From contig CBDDFL010000001.1 of the NCBI GenBank assembly GCA_965227095.1, forward strand, positions 1,798,001 to 1,862,000: DNA of 64,000 bases, in the 5' to 3' direction. Within the stretch, counting starts at the first letter, position 1, and each line of letters starts with the position of its first letter. The notes beneath the pieces were generated by a model. That model had not been told where the DNA came from. It made no database searches and saw only the letters and a program-made list of their open reading frames with translations. A program made the position numbers and the translations under genes. The DNA is from JANQMY01 sp965227095. Its GTDB lineage: Bacteria > Pseudomonadota > Alphaproteobacteria > JANQMY01. This document shows positions 34,360 through 43,676 of this stretch, piece after piece.

Positions 34360-36647
34360 TGACCGCCGCTCATACCCCTGCCGAAGGAATGTATCGCCGA
34401 CGCTTGGACATAACGGGTATTGTCCAGGGTGTCGGTTTTCGTCCGTTCGTATGTCGCCTCGCCGATGAAATGGGGCTAAGCGGTCATGTGTTTAACTCGG
34501 ACAGCGGTGTGTCCATAGAGGTTGAAGGGGGGCGATCACAAGTCCTATCGTTCGAACACCGCCTGAGGGAAAATCCCCCGCCACGCGCTCGCATCGACGC
34601 CGTAACGATCACCGATCGTCAAACTCGATGTGACAGAGGGTTTCGCCTGCTGCCCACCGCGCAACGGGCGGCCGCTGCGAACGTGCCGCCCGATGTTGCC
34701 TTGTGTGGCAATTGCTTGGCCGAAATTTCAGACCCAGACAATCGGCGATACGGCTATCCGTTTACCAGCTGTGCTCATTGCGGCCCGCGTTATACGATCA
34801 TTGACCGCATGCCGTTCGACCGGGCGGCAACCACAATGCAGGAGTTTGACCTGTGCGACGCCTGTTCGGCGGAATACCGGTCGCCGGACGACCGCCGCTT
34901 CCTGGCGGAAACAATTGCGTGTCCCGACTGCGGCCCTCGAATTGCCCTTCGACATCCGTCAGGTGTTGATGTGGAGTGCGGTGCCATTGACCAGGCCGCT
35001 CTATTGCTGAAAGACGGCGCCATTGTTGCGGTGAAAGGCATCGGCGGCTTCCACTTGCTCGCCGATGCAACGAATGATGAGGCCGTGCGGCGCTTGCGAA
35101 AAATAAAGAACCGGCCCAGCAAGCCCTTCGCGGTCATGGCCCCGCTGGCGGACATCCATAAAATGGGGGACATAAACCCTCAGGAAGTGGATCTGCTGTC
35201 GTCAGCCGCCGCGCCAATCGTTCTGGTGAAACGGCGGGTGAAAACGAAGATTGCGCCGAGCGTTGCGCCACACTGTTGTGATTTGGGCGTTATTCTTCCG
35301 TATACCCCGGTTCACTATTTGCTTCTCGATCAAGTAAGCGATCCCCTGGTCGTGACGAGCGCAAACCTTAACGGGCAACCCATCATCATCGACGAGGGGG
35401 ACGAATGGTACCATTTGAGAGAGCTTGCAGACGTCTTTCTGGTCCATAACCGCGCCATTTTGCGCCCGGCGGACGACAGTGTCTGCCGCATCGTCGACAA
35501 TGCGCCACAAATTTTGCGACTTGGCAGGGGCTATGCGCCAGCGTCGCTTACGCTTTCAGAAAGCACGGCGGCGACGCCCACCATCGCGGCGTTGGGCGGA
35601 CATCTGAAAACGGCGCCGGTTTTGACCATTGGCTCGCGTGCGGTAGTAGGCCCTCATACAGGTGATCTCGGATCGCTCGCCATGAGTGACGCCCTTTTGG
35701 AAAATTTGAACGCTCTTGAGTCATTGTATGGTGTGACTGCGGATGCGATTGCGTGCGACGAGCATCCTGATTACGAAACAACGCATCTCGCGGAGGAAAT
35801 GGGTCTTCCGACTATCCAGGTACAACACCACCTTGCGCACATTGCTTCTGTGATGGCGGAGCACCAACTAGACGGTCCTGTGTTGGGCTTTGCCTGGGAC
35901 GGGACGGGCTTTGGAAATGACAATACGATATGGGGTGGCGAGACGCTCTTCATAAATAAACGAGGGTGGCGGCGCACCGCCCGACTGCGGCCGTTCGCAT
36001 TAATAGGTGGAGATTTAGCGGCCCGGGAGCCACGGCGTGCCGCGTTGGGTGTTCTAGAAGAAATTGGGAAGACGGATTGTTCAATAGAGGGCGCCTTTGA
36101 ACGGGATCAATTGAGGCTGCTGCGTCAAGCACTGCGTGCCGGTGTGACGTCCGTTAAGACGTCCAGTGCTGGCCGCTTGTTCGATGCGTGCTCGGCATTA
36201 TTGGGATTGAATTTTGTGTCGAGGCACGAAGGAGAGGCGGCGATGATGCTTGAGGCTTGCGCCGCCGAGGCAGCCGCCTCAGATCGGCTCTATCCTTTTG
36301 ACATCGCACCATCGGAAACGTCAGGTCTTCGTGAAATCGATTGGCGCCCTATGGTTCGGGCGATGCTCAAAGACAAAAAGCAAAATATGCCGACGCCTGT
36401 GATTGCCCGTACCATTCATAATACCTTCGCTGCGATGATCGCGGCCGAAGTGGAATTAGAGCGGCAAGACGTTATTGTCCTGTCAGGTGGCTGTTTTCAG
36501 AACCGTCTCTTGCTCGAAAGCGCTATAAAACGCCTGAGAGAACAAGGATGTCGCGTTTTCATTAACCGCGATGTTCCCCCTGGCGATGGCGGGTTGGCGC
36601 TGGGTCAGGCATTTTGGGCACGGCGGATGCTCCAGGAGAGGATGTGA
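34359..36647 (+). CDS. hypF: carbamoyltransferase HypF
   Basis: 762 residues with the full domain order: acylphosphatase (DITGIVQGVGFRPFVCRLA, residues about 13-95), two zinc fingers (CGNCLAEISD with CAHCGPRYT; CDACSAEYRS with CPDCGPRIA, about 112-195), YrdC-like adenylation domain (VAVKGIGGFHLLADATNDEA, about 225 onward) and Kae1-like carbamoyl transfer domain (VQHHLAHIASVMAEH near 490). It makes the thiocarboxamide on HypE that becomes the CN ligands. Start overlaps the hypA stop; its stop overlaps hypC. Confidence 0.96.
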   Translation: MTAAHTPAEGMYRRRLDITGIVQGVGFRPFVCRLADEMGLSGHVFNSDSGVSIEVEGGRSQVLSFEHRLRENPPPRARIDAVTITDRQTRCDRGFRLLPTAQRAAAANVPPDVALCGNCLAEISDPDNRRYGYPFTSCAHCGPRYTIIDRMPFDRAATTMQEFDLCDACSAEYRSPDDRRFLAETIACPDCGPRIALRHPSGVDVECGAIDQAALLLKDGAIVAVKGIGGFHLLADATNDEAVRRLRKIKNRPSKPFAVMAPLADIHKMGDINPQEVDLLSSAAAPIVLVKRRVKTKIAPSVAPHCCDLGVILPYTPVHYLLLDQVSDPLVVTSANLNGQPIIIDEGDEWYHLRELADVFLVHNRAILRPADDSVCRIVDNAPQILRLGRGYAPASLTLSESTAATPTIAALGGHLKTAPVLTIGSRAVVGPHTGDLGSLAMSDALLENLNALESLYGVTADAIACDEHPDYETTHLAEEMGLPTIQVQHHLAHIASVMAEHQLDGPVLGFAWDGTGFGNDNTIWGGETLFINKRGWRRTARLRPFALIGGDLAAREPRRAALGVLEEIGKTDCSIEGAFERDQLRLLRQALRAGVTSVKTSSAGRLFDACSALLGLNFVSRHEGEAAMMLEACAAEAAASDRLYPFDIAPSETSGLREIDWRPMVRAMLKDKKQNMPTPVIARTIHNTFAAMIAAEVELERQDVIVLSGGCFQNRLLLESAIKRLREQGCRVFINRDVPPGDGGLALGQAFWARRMLQERM

Positions 36648-36898
36648 TGTGTCTTGCGGTCCCTGGTAAAATTATTTCGGTTTCTGGCGAAGCCCATCAG
36701 TGTACGGCACGGATTGATTTTGGCGGCGTGATTAAACAGGCCAGTCTTGCTTTGCTGCCGGATGCGCAGGTGAATGACTATGTCATTGTCCATGCGGGAA
36801 TAGCGATCGCGCGGCTAAATCCGTCTGAAGCGGAACGGACGCTGGCGGAAATCGAGAAAATGGACATTCGTGACGCAATGGCGGATGTGGACACATGA
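36647..36898 (+). CDS. hypC: hydrogenase assembly chaperone HypC
   Basis: 83 residues beginning MCLAVPGKIISVSG; the essential Cys2 fixes the start at the ATG that overlaps the hypF stop, not at the in-frame upstream codon. HypC and HypD carry the Fe(CN)2CO unit to the large subunit. Overlaps hypD by four bases. Confidence 0.96.
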   Translation: MCLAVPGKIISVSGEAHQCTARIDFGGVIKQASLALLPDAQVNDYVIVHAGIAIARLNPSEAERTLAEIEKMDIRDAMADVDT

Positions 36899-37989
36899 AA
36901 TATGTCGATGAATTTCGAAATGCTGATGCCGTCAGATCACTAGCGAATGATATTCATCAGGTCGCCACGCGGCCATGGTCTCTCATGGAAGTCTGCGGAG
37001 GTCAGACACACGCAATCATGCGCCATGGACTGCATCAACTGCTCCCCAAAGAGATAACGCTCTTGCATGGACCCGGTTGCCCCGTCTGTGTCACACCCCA
37101 GCCCTATATAGATAAAGCAATTGAAATTGCGTCACATCCGGGCGTGATTTTCACAACCTTTGGAGACATGCTTCGGGTGCCTTCCGCAAAGGGCGACTTA
37201 GCTTTGGCCAAGGCGAGGGGCGCCGATGTGCGGATTGTTTATTCGCCATTGGAAGCTGTCGACATCGCATGTCAGCACCCGGACAAAGACGTCGTATTCT
37301 TTGCCGTGGGATTTGAAACCACAGCGCCGGCCAACGCGCTCGCGGCCTATCAGGCGAAAGTTTCGGGCCTTCAAAACTTCTCAATGTTGGTTTCGCAGAC
37401 CTTGGTGCCAGCCGCATTGGAGGCTCTTGTGTCCCAAAAGGACTGCCGCATTGACGCCTTTCTGGCGGCAGGCCATGTGTGCGCCGTGATGGGCCTGCGT
37501 GACTATGACCCTATTGCCGCCAAATATGGAAAGCCAATTGTTGCGACCGGCTTCGAACCGGCGGACATTCTGCGTGGTGTTTTGGCTGCGGTGCGGCAGT
37601 TGGAAGCCGGTACGGCGCAGGTGGAAAACTGTTACGAGCGTGTGGTCGCGCATGATGGCAACGTAAAAGCTCAATCGTTATTGCGGCAAGTTTTTGAGGT
37701 AACGGAAAAAGAATGGCGCGGTATTGGAACGCTTCCCCATAGCGGCCTCAGACTGCGGCCTTCGACCTACGGTCAGTTCGATGCGGAGCGCCGCTTCGGT
37801 CTGGTGACGGAGGAGGCGTCCGAGGAGAGAGAATGTATGAGCGGCCCTATTCTCCAGGGGGTGAAGAAGCCAATCGATTGCCCCCACTTTGGGAAGTCTT
37901 GCACACCGGATACGCCCATTGGTGTGACGATGGTGTCTGCCGAAGGGGCCTGCTCCGCATATTACCTAAACATGCAATTTGGGGCTTGA
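36895..37989 (+). CDS. hypD: hydrogenase maturation scaffold HypD
   Basis: 364 residues with the conserved HypD motifs: MEVCGGQTHAIMRHG near residue 31, LLHGPGCPVCVTPQPYID near 60, FFAVGFETTAPANA near 138 and the C-terminal [4Fe-4S] cysteines in CPHFGKSC and GACSAYY. It assembles the Fe(CN)2CO centre together with HypC. Stop is 3 bases before the hypE start. Confidence 0.97.
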   Translation: MKYVDEFRNADAVRSLANDIHQVATRPWSLMEVCGGQTHAIMRHGLHQLLPKEITLLHGPGCPVCVTPQPYIDKAIEIASHPGVIFTTFGDMLRVPSAKGDLALAKARGADVRIVYSPLEAVDIACQHPDKDVVFFAVGFETTAPANALAAYQAKVSGLQNFSMLVSQTLVPAALEALVSQKDCRIDAFLAAGHVCAVMGLRDYDPIAAKYGKPIVATGFEPADILRGVLAAVRQLEAGTAQVENCYERVVAHDGNVKAQSLLRQVFEVTEKEWRGIGTLPHSGLRLRPSTYGQFDAERRFGLVTEEASEERECMSGPILQGVKKPIDCPHFGKSCTPDTPIGVTMVSAEGACSAYYLNMQFGA

Positions 37990-37992
37990 ACC

Positions 37993-39039
37993 GTGAGTGA
38001 GGATAGTCCGGGTACCGCATGCCCCATCGAAATTGATCAAGGTGAAGTTATCGAGCTTGCCCACGGGGGCGGCGGCCGGTTGATGCGCCAGCTCCTTGAT
38101 GAAATTGTTTCGTCGGCGTTTGAGGGGCTGGGCCTAGATACATCCCGGGATAGCGCGCCGATAAAATTGGAAGGGCCTGGCGCCTTCACGACAGATTCCT
38201 ATGTGGTCGATCCCCTGTTTTTTCCAGGGGGAGATATCGGCAAACTCGCGGTCTGCGGGACCGTTAATGATTTAGCGATGGGAGGCGCGGTGGCTCAGGC
38301 ATTGACGATATCGTTCATTCTTGAAGAAGGACTTCCGGTGGCGGAGCTTCGGCAGATCGTTCAGTCAATCGCCACGACAGCTCACCAATCACAGGTTCAA
38401 ATTCTTGCCGGTGACACGAAAGTTGTTGAGCGCGGGAAAGGCGACGGCATCTATATCAACTCAGCAGGAATTGGGGTGCGGCGGACGCCTTATGATCCGT
38501 CTCCCGATAAAATACGTGATGGCGACTCCATTATTCTAAGCGGTGATATCGGCCGGCACGGCGTGGCCGTTATGGCTGCCCGGAACGGGTTGGAGTTTTC
38601 AGATCCAGTGACCAGCGACTGTACGTGTTTGTGGCCGGAAATTGATGCCTTGGCGTCGGCAGGTGTGGAAATTCGGTGTCTGCGCGATCTCACCCGTGGC
38701 GGGCTCGCCGCAGCGCTCGTGGAAATCGCGGAAGCAAGTGGTCGGGATCTTCAAATAGAAGAAGAGGCAGTGTCTGTTTCTCAGCCTGTGCGTGCTGCGT
38801 GCGATTTGTTTGGGCTTGATCCGATGAATGTTGCCAATGAGGGGCGGTTTGTTTTGTTCACGCCGCGCGATCAAGTGAAGGAAGCACTTTCTGTTTTGGA
38901 AGAGGCAGCAGGGCGCAGGCCGGTCGAGATCGGGCGCGTAAGCTCAACGAAAGAGGGCCGGGCCATCATAAAAAGCCCGTATGGTGTCGCGCGCCGCATC
39001 CATCTGCCGAAAGGCCAACAAATGCCGCGCATTTGCTGA
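37993..39039 (+). CDS. hypE: carbamoyl dehydratase HypE
   Basis: 348 residues of the PurM-like fold (ELAHGGGGRLMRQLLDEIV near residue 17, DLAMGGAVAQALT near 94) ending in the diagnostic PRIC, whose terminal Cys is carbamoylated by HypF and dehydrated to thiocyanate. The GTG start follows hypD by three bases. Last gene of the operon; hypB is missing from it. The next gene is convergent, 35 bases away. Confidence 0.97.
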   Translation: MSEDSPGTACPIEIDQGEVIELAHGGGGRLMRQLLDEIVSSAFEGLGLDTSRDSAPIKLEGPGAFTTDSYVVDPLFFPGGDIGKLAVCGTVNDLAMGGAVAQALTISFILEEGLPVAELRQIVQSIATTAHQSQVQILAGDTKVVERGKGDGIYINSAGIGVRRTPYDPSPDKIRDGDSIILSGDIGRHGVAVMAARNGLEFSDPVTSDCTCLWPEIDALASAGVEIRCLRDLTRGGLAAALVEIAEASGRDLQIEEEAVSVSQPVRAACDLFGLDPMNVANEGRFVLFTPRDQVKEALSVLEEAAGRRPVEIGRVSSTKEGRAIIKSPYGVARRIHLPKGQQMPRIC

Positions 39040-39074
39040 GCGTTCAATACTCGACCTAATTAGTGGCGGCTCCA

Positions 39075-40691
39075 TCAGTATTGCAGTTCATTGAGGGGAA
39101 GTAGCGACTTAACGCGTTGGGCAACGATTTCCAGGGGGGCATCCGTAAGGACATTACTCCACGTAACAACCCCAACATCGTAGTCCAGCTGCCGGACGAC
39201 GACGCGAGCATCGGCGTCTGAAGCATCTCCTGTCCGGGAATCCACCCGGGCCTTTAAGGTGGGGGGCGGGGCCTCAAGCCAGATTCCGAAAAAAGAGGCC
39301 TGGTGCGTTGCGGCTACTTTCTGGGCGGTCTCTCGCTCATTCGGTCGGTGGTATACCGCGTCCATGATCACGCTTTGACCGTAACTCAGAACTTCCGCTG
39401 CTTTTTCGTGAAGAAGAGCATAGACACGCTGCGATGTATCGTCTGTGTACGCACTAGAGGGAAGCGTTTCCGTTTCGCTCACGTCAAAAATCTGCTTACG
39501 TAAAACATCGCTGCGCAACACAACGGCCCCAGGCGGCGCCCCAACAAAGGAAGCAACCTCCCGTGCGACAGTCGATTTACCAGTCCCTGACAAGCCGCCA
39601 ATTGCCACCAAGACCGGTTCATGGTGTGCCAAAAATTTTTCGGCGAAGCGGAAATAGGTTTCCGCGGCGCTATGATTATTTTCGGCGGCGGCGATCTTCG
39701 CGCGAATGGCGGCACGCACCGATAAATAAAGCGGCAGCAGAGAGACGGCGCTTAGATCGGACGTGGCCGACAGGTATCGGTTGAAAACGAGGTTTGCTGA
39801 CCGTCCGTGCCCTCGTTCCAACAGATCCATCAACAGAAAGGCAAGGTCATACGCCACATCAATGCGAGCCATATTATCGTCGAATTCGAGGGCATCGAAA
39901 AGGGTAGGCTCGCCGTCCACGCAGACCAGATTCGCAAGATGCAGGTCACCATGGCAATGGCGGATATAACCTTTTTCCTGGCGGGTGTGAAAAACCGTCT
40001 GCTTCCTCGCCATCCAGTCATCAAGGTGACCCGTCATTGTATCAACGCGTGCTGAGGAAAAGATTGTCGGAAATTCTCGGAAGGCGTCGGTGTTTTCCCG
40101 GATGATTTTCTGCATGGCGCTGAAAAAATCGGGTTCCTCGCGGTAAATGGGTGCGCCTGTGTGGAATTCGGCAATTTTATCCGACAGGGTGAGGAGCATT
40201 TGATCGGTGAGCACGTGCCGTTCCGCCAGGTGGTCCAAGCGTTGGTCTTCGTCAAAACGATGCATCTCGACACCCCACTCGATGATGTCGGCTTTGTCGG
40301 TCTCTAAACCGTCTCGGATAAGCGCTAGAGATCCATCGGACTGGCGAGCAACAGCGCAAACGCCAATATAGATAGACGGTGCGGTCGGGCGATTGAGTTT
40401 TATCTCGTTGAAACAGGCGGCACGTCGTTTCTCAAGCGTGGAAAAATCCATATACGGGTATTTGACGGCTTTTTTGACTTTGATGACGCGGTCCGGCGTC
40501 ATGAACAGCATGGCGCCGTAGGTATCTACGCGGTCTATGTGATCCGTGTTCGGGCCGTAGGTCGACGGCGCGGACAAGAACTGCTCGACCTCTATTTGAT
40601 CGGCAACCAGGTGCGGGTTTTGAGTTGCATTCGTCTCTTTAAGGGCCTGTGCCACCGGGAGCCTCTGCGAGAGCCATTGCCAATAAGACAT
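39075..40691 (-). CDS. aminoglycoside-phosphotransferase-like / AAA kinase fusion protein
   Basis: 538 residues. The N-terminal two thirds is an APH-like kinase fold (HCHGDLHLANLVC near residue 240 and TLFDALEFDD downstream give the catalytic Asp and metal-binding Asp). The C-terminal third is a P-loop kinase (GLSGTGKSTVAREVASF near 365) with a lid region. Both parts lack a known substrate; this is not an antibiotic-resistance assignment. Such fusions are often found near oxygen-regulated genes. An FNR-type box lies 27 bases upstream. The annotated start leaves little room for a promoter; GTG at 40655 would fit an activator-dependent start better. Confidence 0.85.
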   Translation of the reverse strand: MSYWQWLSQRLPVAQALKETNATQNPHLVADQIEVEQFLSAPSTYGPNTDHIDRVDTYGAMLFMTPDRVIKVKKAVKYPYMDFSTLEKRRAACFNEIKLNRPTAPSIYIGVCAVARQSDGSLALIRDGLETDKADIIEWGVEMHRFDEDQRLDHLAERHVLTDQMLLTLSDKIAEFHTGAPIYREEPDFFSAMQKIIRENTDAFREFPTIFSSARVDTMTGHLDDWMARKQTVFHTRQEKGYIRHCHGDLHLANLVCVDGEPTLFDALEFDDNMARIDVAYDLAFLLMDLLERGHGRSANLVFNRYLSATSDLSAVSLLPLYLSVRAAIRAKIAAAENNHSAAETYFRFAEKFLAHHEPVLVAIGGLSGTGKSTVAREVASFVGAPPGAVVLRSDVLRKQIFDVSETETLPSSAYTDDTSQRVYALLHEKAAEVLSYGQSVIMDAVYHRPNERETAQKVAATHQASFFGIWLEAPPPTLKARVDSRTGDASDADARVVVRQLDYDVGVVTWSNVLTDAPLEIVAQRVKSLLPLNELQY

Positions 40692-40717
40692 CTTGTGTCA
40701 TCCGGCGTTTTAATGCC

Positions 40718-40731
40718 TTGACGCAGATCAA
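40718..40731 (-). promoter_or_regulatory. FNR/FixK-type box upstream of the APH/kinase gene
   Basis: TTGACGCAGATCAA matches 9 of 10 defined positions of TTGAT-N4-ATCAA. The identical 14 bases occur again at 42106-42119. Centred about 41 bases ahead of 40683, it would place the start of transcription just inside the longest reading frame, which argues for a shorter protein start (see that gene). Confidence 0.7.
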
Positions 40732-40751
40732 ATGAAGAATGGCGCTGCAGC

Positions 40752-41138
40752 TCACGTATTGGCAGTTTGTCTGTACAAGAACAAAGCAATCGCAAACATT
40801 ATGATTTCATAAGCCAGTAGCGACAAAATGGACGGATCTGGCATGCCTACCATTGCTAAGCTGGCGATTCTTCCCAAAGCTTGACCGCCCATAAACAACG
40901 CCAAAAGGCCTAAGGCGTCTGATCTTCTTGCGGTGTTAATAACGCCCCAACCGAATAACCCGGCCATGCAAAGAAACAACCCTCCATAGGTGCCACGCAG
41001 CATATTGTCGATTCCAGGCCCATCTGTAGACAAACCATAGTTCGCCAACAGCACATTGGGATCATACAAATACGCAAGCCCAATCAGTGCGATCACAGCC
41101 GCATTCAGAAACAAAATTATTCGAGACATCAGACTCAT
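40752..41138 (-). CDS. DUF4345-family small membrane protein
   Basis: 128 residues with four predicted membrane spans (IILFLNAAVIALIGLAYLY, GGLFLCMAGLFGWGVI, ALGLLALFMGGQALGRIASL and LSLLAYEIIMFAIALFLY). The pattern matches the DUF4345 group of small integral membrane proteins with no known function. The ATG at 41138 has GGAG eight bases upstream, while longer frames lack a ribosome site. It lies upstream of the APH/kinase gene on the same strand, 60 bases away, though the FNR box between them suggests separate transcription. Confidence 0.75.
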   Translation of the reverse strand: MSLMSRIILFLNAAVIALIGLAYLYDPNVLLANYGLSTDGPGIDNMLRGTYGGLFLCMAGLFGWGVINTARRSDALGLLALFMGGQALGRIASLAMVGMPDPSILSLLAYEIIMFAIALFLYRQTANT

Positions 41139-41251
41139 TCTTGGTCTCCAAGCTAAGGTCGTGCTTGGGGGCAAGATAGGGATCTAGATGTCTCTAATAA
41201 AATGAATAGTTTTTTAGAAGGTACTAAAGAAAATGAATATCAGATAGCGTA

Positions 41252-42091
41252 CTAGGTGTGCTCTGGGTGGTAGACCGCGTAGAGATCCGGCAGGAAACCC
41301 GCCAAATGGTTCATTTCCATGCCGCAGTGAACCAACATCTCCGACCCCAGAGCAGTGGAGACTGCGCGCCGCCGGACAAAGCGGGATCCAAGGATGCGGT
41401 TCCGAATTCCATTTTTTCTGTTGCCTCTTACCTCGGGCTTTCCCACCCAGAACCGGCTCCGCATTTCGGCGCCATCCTCTGTTTCCCGGATCTGGTGAAT
41501 GAGATAGCCAACAGTGATCGGTGCACCCTGCAGATCAACGCGGCCGCAAACAAGTGCGGATGTTCCCCCGGAGGTGAGATCCGCCGTATTGCCAAACAGG
41601 TCGCTTGGATCAAAGAAGGTGATGGTGATCTTCTGAAGACTGTTGCCGATGTATTCGGTCACATAATGGGTGGTCATGTATTTTTCCCTGTTGGATAGGG
41701 AAGGATCGTCACCCTGCATCTTGCGCGTGCCGTTAGCCATATGAGCGCGGGGATGCCACAGCTTGTAGCGTTGGTCTTCCATGTAATGCCACCCCATCCA
41801 CCATTCGAACATGGCGCCAGACACACGGGGCATATGGGTCAGTGCGGCGACGAATATTCGACCGCTGGCGAGTGTCGCGTACCCATTTTCCAGGGCGAGA
41901 TATCCTGGCTTGAGCAACTGGCCAACATCGTCCAGGTCGAAAGCGAGGTCTCGTGCCTCTTCCCCATGAAGTATTGCGTTAACGATTTGTGGCTGCATCG
42001 GCGCCATATTCGGCTGCCAGAAGGGAGCGTAAGGCTTGCCGTCCAGGTCACCCGGCCGCATGCCCAAATAGATGTTTTTTTTCTTGCGCAC
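41252..42091 (-). CDS. DAPG/phloretin hydrolase family protein (PhlG-like)
   Basis: 279 residues. MFEWWMGWHYMEDQRYKLWH near residue 94 is the hallmark of the 2,4-diacetylphloroglucinol/phloretin hydrolase family. Further zinc-ligand candidates are HYVTEYIG near 145 and the C-terminal HCGMEMNHLAGFLP. These enzymes cleave a C-C bond next to a carbonyl on an aromatic polyphenol. Adjacent genes do not include polyketide synthesis, so a detoxifying or catabolic role is more likely than self-regulation of DAPG (inference). GTG start; ATG at 42061 is an alternative. Divergent from the GCS2-type gene, with an FNR box between them. Confidence 0.78.
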   Translation of the reverse strand: MRKKKNIYLGMRPGDLDGKPYAPFWQPNMAPMQPQIVNAILHGEEARDLAFDLDDVGQLLKPGYLALENGYATLASGRIFVAALTHMPRVSGAMFEWWMGWHYMEDQRYKLWHPRAHMANGTRKMQGDDPSLSNREKYMTTHYVTEYIGNSLQKITITFFDPSDLFGNTADLTSGGTSALVCGRVDLQGAPITVGYLIHQIRETEDGAEMRSRFWVGKPEVRGNRKNGIRNRILGSRFVRRRAVSTALGSEMLVHCGMEMNHLAGFLPDLYAVYHPEHT

Positions 42092-42105
42092 TGGAATTAG
42101 CCCTC

Positions 42106-42119
42106 TTGACGCAGATCAA
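42106..42119. promoter_or_regulatory. FNR/FixK-type box in the divergent DAPG-hydrolase/GCS2 region
   Basis: TTGACGCAGATCAA, identical to the box at 40718-40731. It sits 15 bases before the leftward hydrolase start and about 110 before the rightward ligase start. For the hydrolase it would put transcription start near 42071, fitting the internal ATG at 42061. For the ligase it would act from further upstream of the -10 box at 42171. Confidence 0.68.
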
Positions 42120-42170
42120 TGTGGTTCAGTTTTGCTTGTGCCGCAATGGTGCTTTCGCCTGATCTTGAGG

Positions 42171-42176
42171 TATAAT
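42171..42176 (+). promoter_or_regulatory. -10 box of the GCS2-type ligase gene
   Basis: A perfect TATAAT is present, but the -35 region at 17 bases upstream (TGGTGC) is poor, which fits an activator-dependent promoter. Confidence 0.4.
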
Positions 42177-42230
42177 TGGAGCGTTGACCAGGGCGGTAAC
42201 CAGATACGAACAATCAAACTTGAGAATATT

Positions 42231-43661
42231 TTGGGTCAAGAAGTAACGCACACCAATTATAGCGAATCCGAACGTCAAGCATTTCGCGACCTCCTCCATG
42301 AGGAAACAAAAACGCTGAAACGCTGGTTTGATGACGGCGCTTTTGCGGCACCCGCTTTGCCGACCACAGGTCTAGAGCTTGAAGCTTGGCTGCTCGACGA
42401 AAACCATTTGCCCACGCCAAACAATGATGTGTTCATCAAAACAATCAATGATGAACGCGTGGTGCCGGAACTGTCGAAATTCAATTTCGAACTGAATATT
42501 GACCCACAACCGCTCTCCGCGAATTTTCTCTCGACGATCCACGCGGATCTGAGTGGCCTATGGCAACGATGTATCGATGTTGCCGACACTCTGTCGTTTA
42601 AACCCATACATATTGGAATTCTGCCGACGGTACGTGATGAGATGCTTCAACCGGATTGGATGTCCGACTCGAACCGGTATACCGCGCTGAACCGGGAACT
42701 GTTAAGCCGTCGCAAGGGAAAGCCTATTCACATCAATATCGCTGGGTCCGATCGGTTAGATTTCGAGGCTAGCCATATCATGTTGGAAGCTGCCTGTACC
42801 TCCCTGCAGGCCCATTTGCTCATCACCCCAGAGAATGCCGTCCGTATGCAGAATGCCTCAATGATTGCATCGGGCCCATTGGTCGCCGCATCTGCGAATT
42901 CCCCGTTCCTTTATGGTCAAGACCTTTGGGCTGAAACACGGATACCGACCTTTGAACAGTCCACGGCGGTTGATGGGTTTCGGGATCTGCAAGGACGGCA
43001 AGCTTTGCGCGTGACCTTCGGGTCTGGTTATTTGAGGCACTCGTTTCTTGAGCTGTTTCTCGAAAATCTCAGCTATCCGGTTCTGTTACCGTCTGTGGAT
43101 AATAGCGGCAAACAGCTCGCGCATTTGCGCCTTCAGAATGGAACGATTTGGCGCTGGAACCGGCCAATTCTTGGCTTTGATGGTGAAGGAACGCCTCACC
43201 TTCGCATCGAGCACCGCATCATACCGGCGGGGCCTACCATCCCCGACATGATCGCTAATCTCGCGCTTTATTTCGGCTTGGCATTGGCCCTAGGAGAGGC
43301 GCCGATCCCACCGGAAAACGACCTTCCTTTCGAGGACGCACGCGCAAATTTCTATGCCTGTGCAAAACATGGGCTTGATGCGACGGTAACTTGGCAAGGT
43401 AAAACCATTGGCGTGCAAGCACTTCTGCTCGAACAGCTTGTTCCGAGCGCAAAGCAAGCTCTCAGGCAGAAGGGGGTTCTCGATACCGATCTCAATCTCT
43501 ATTTTGATGAGATATTGGTGCCGCGCTTACGAAAAGGGCAAACGGGCGCTGCGTGGCAGCGGAGTTTTGTTCAGTGTAACGGCAAGAATTTTCAGGCGTT
43601 AACGGAAGTCTATCGTAAAAATCAGTCTACTGATATACCTGTACACGATTGGACGGTGTAG
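42231..43661 (+). CDS. glutamate-cysteine-ligase-like carboxylate-amine ligase (GCS2 family)
   Basis: 476 residues from a TTG start. TGLELEAWLLDENHLPTPNN near residue 47 and PELSKFNFELNIDPQPLSAN near 82 are the metal- and ATP-binding beginnings of the GCS2/YbdK fold; RIEHRIIPAGPTIPDMIAN near 325 follows. It would join a carboxylate and an amine with ATP. The frame extends 53 codons upstream, but that part overlaps the divergent gene and promoter and has no family resemblance; the TTG heads the conserved GQEV beginning. It lies 15 bases upstream of an M14-type deacylase gene, so the pair may make and open an amide or peptide of glutamate type. Confidence 0.85.
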   Translation: MGQEVTHTNYSESERQAFRDLLHEETKTLKRWFDDGAFAAPALPTTGLELEAWLLDENHLPTPNNDVFIKTINDERVVPELSKFNFELNIDPQPLSANFLSTIHADLSGLWQRCIDVADTLSFKPIHIGILPTVRDEMLQPDWMSDSNRYTALNRELLSRRKGKPIHINIAGSDRLDFEASHIMLEAACTSLQAHLLITPENAVRMQNASMIASGPLVAASANSPFLYGQDLWAETRIPTFEQSTAVDGFRDLQGRQALRVTFGSGYLRHSFLELFLENLSYPVLLPSVDNSGKQLAHLRLQNGTIWRWNRPILGFDGEGTPHLRIEHRIIPAGPTIPDMIANLALYFGLALALGEAPIPPENDLPFEDARANFYACAKHGLDATVTWQGKTIGVQALLLEQLVPSAKQALRQKGVLDTDLNLYFDEILVPRLRKGQTGAAWQRSFVQCNGKNFQALTEVYRKNQSTDIPVHDWTV

Positions 43662-43676
43662 AAAGCCCGGCACTTT

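Noticed and set aside
39075..40691. Antibiotic (aminoglycoside) resistance gene
   Set aside because: The APH-like fold is fused to a P-loop kinase of a widespread non-resistance family; only the catalytic motif is shared.
42072..42230. N-terminal extension of the GCS2-type ligase frame
   Set aside because: The 53 codons overlap the divergent gene start, the FNR box and a TATAAT box and show no family similarity.
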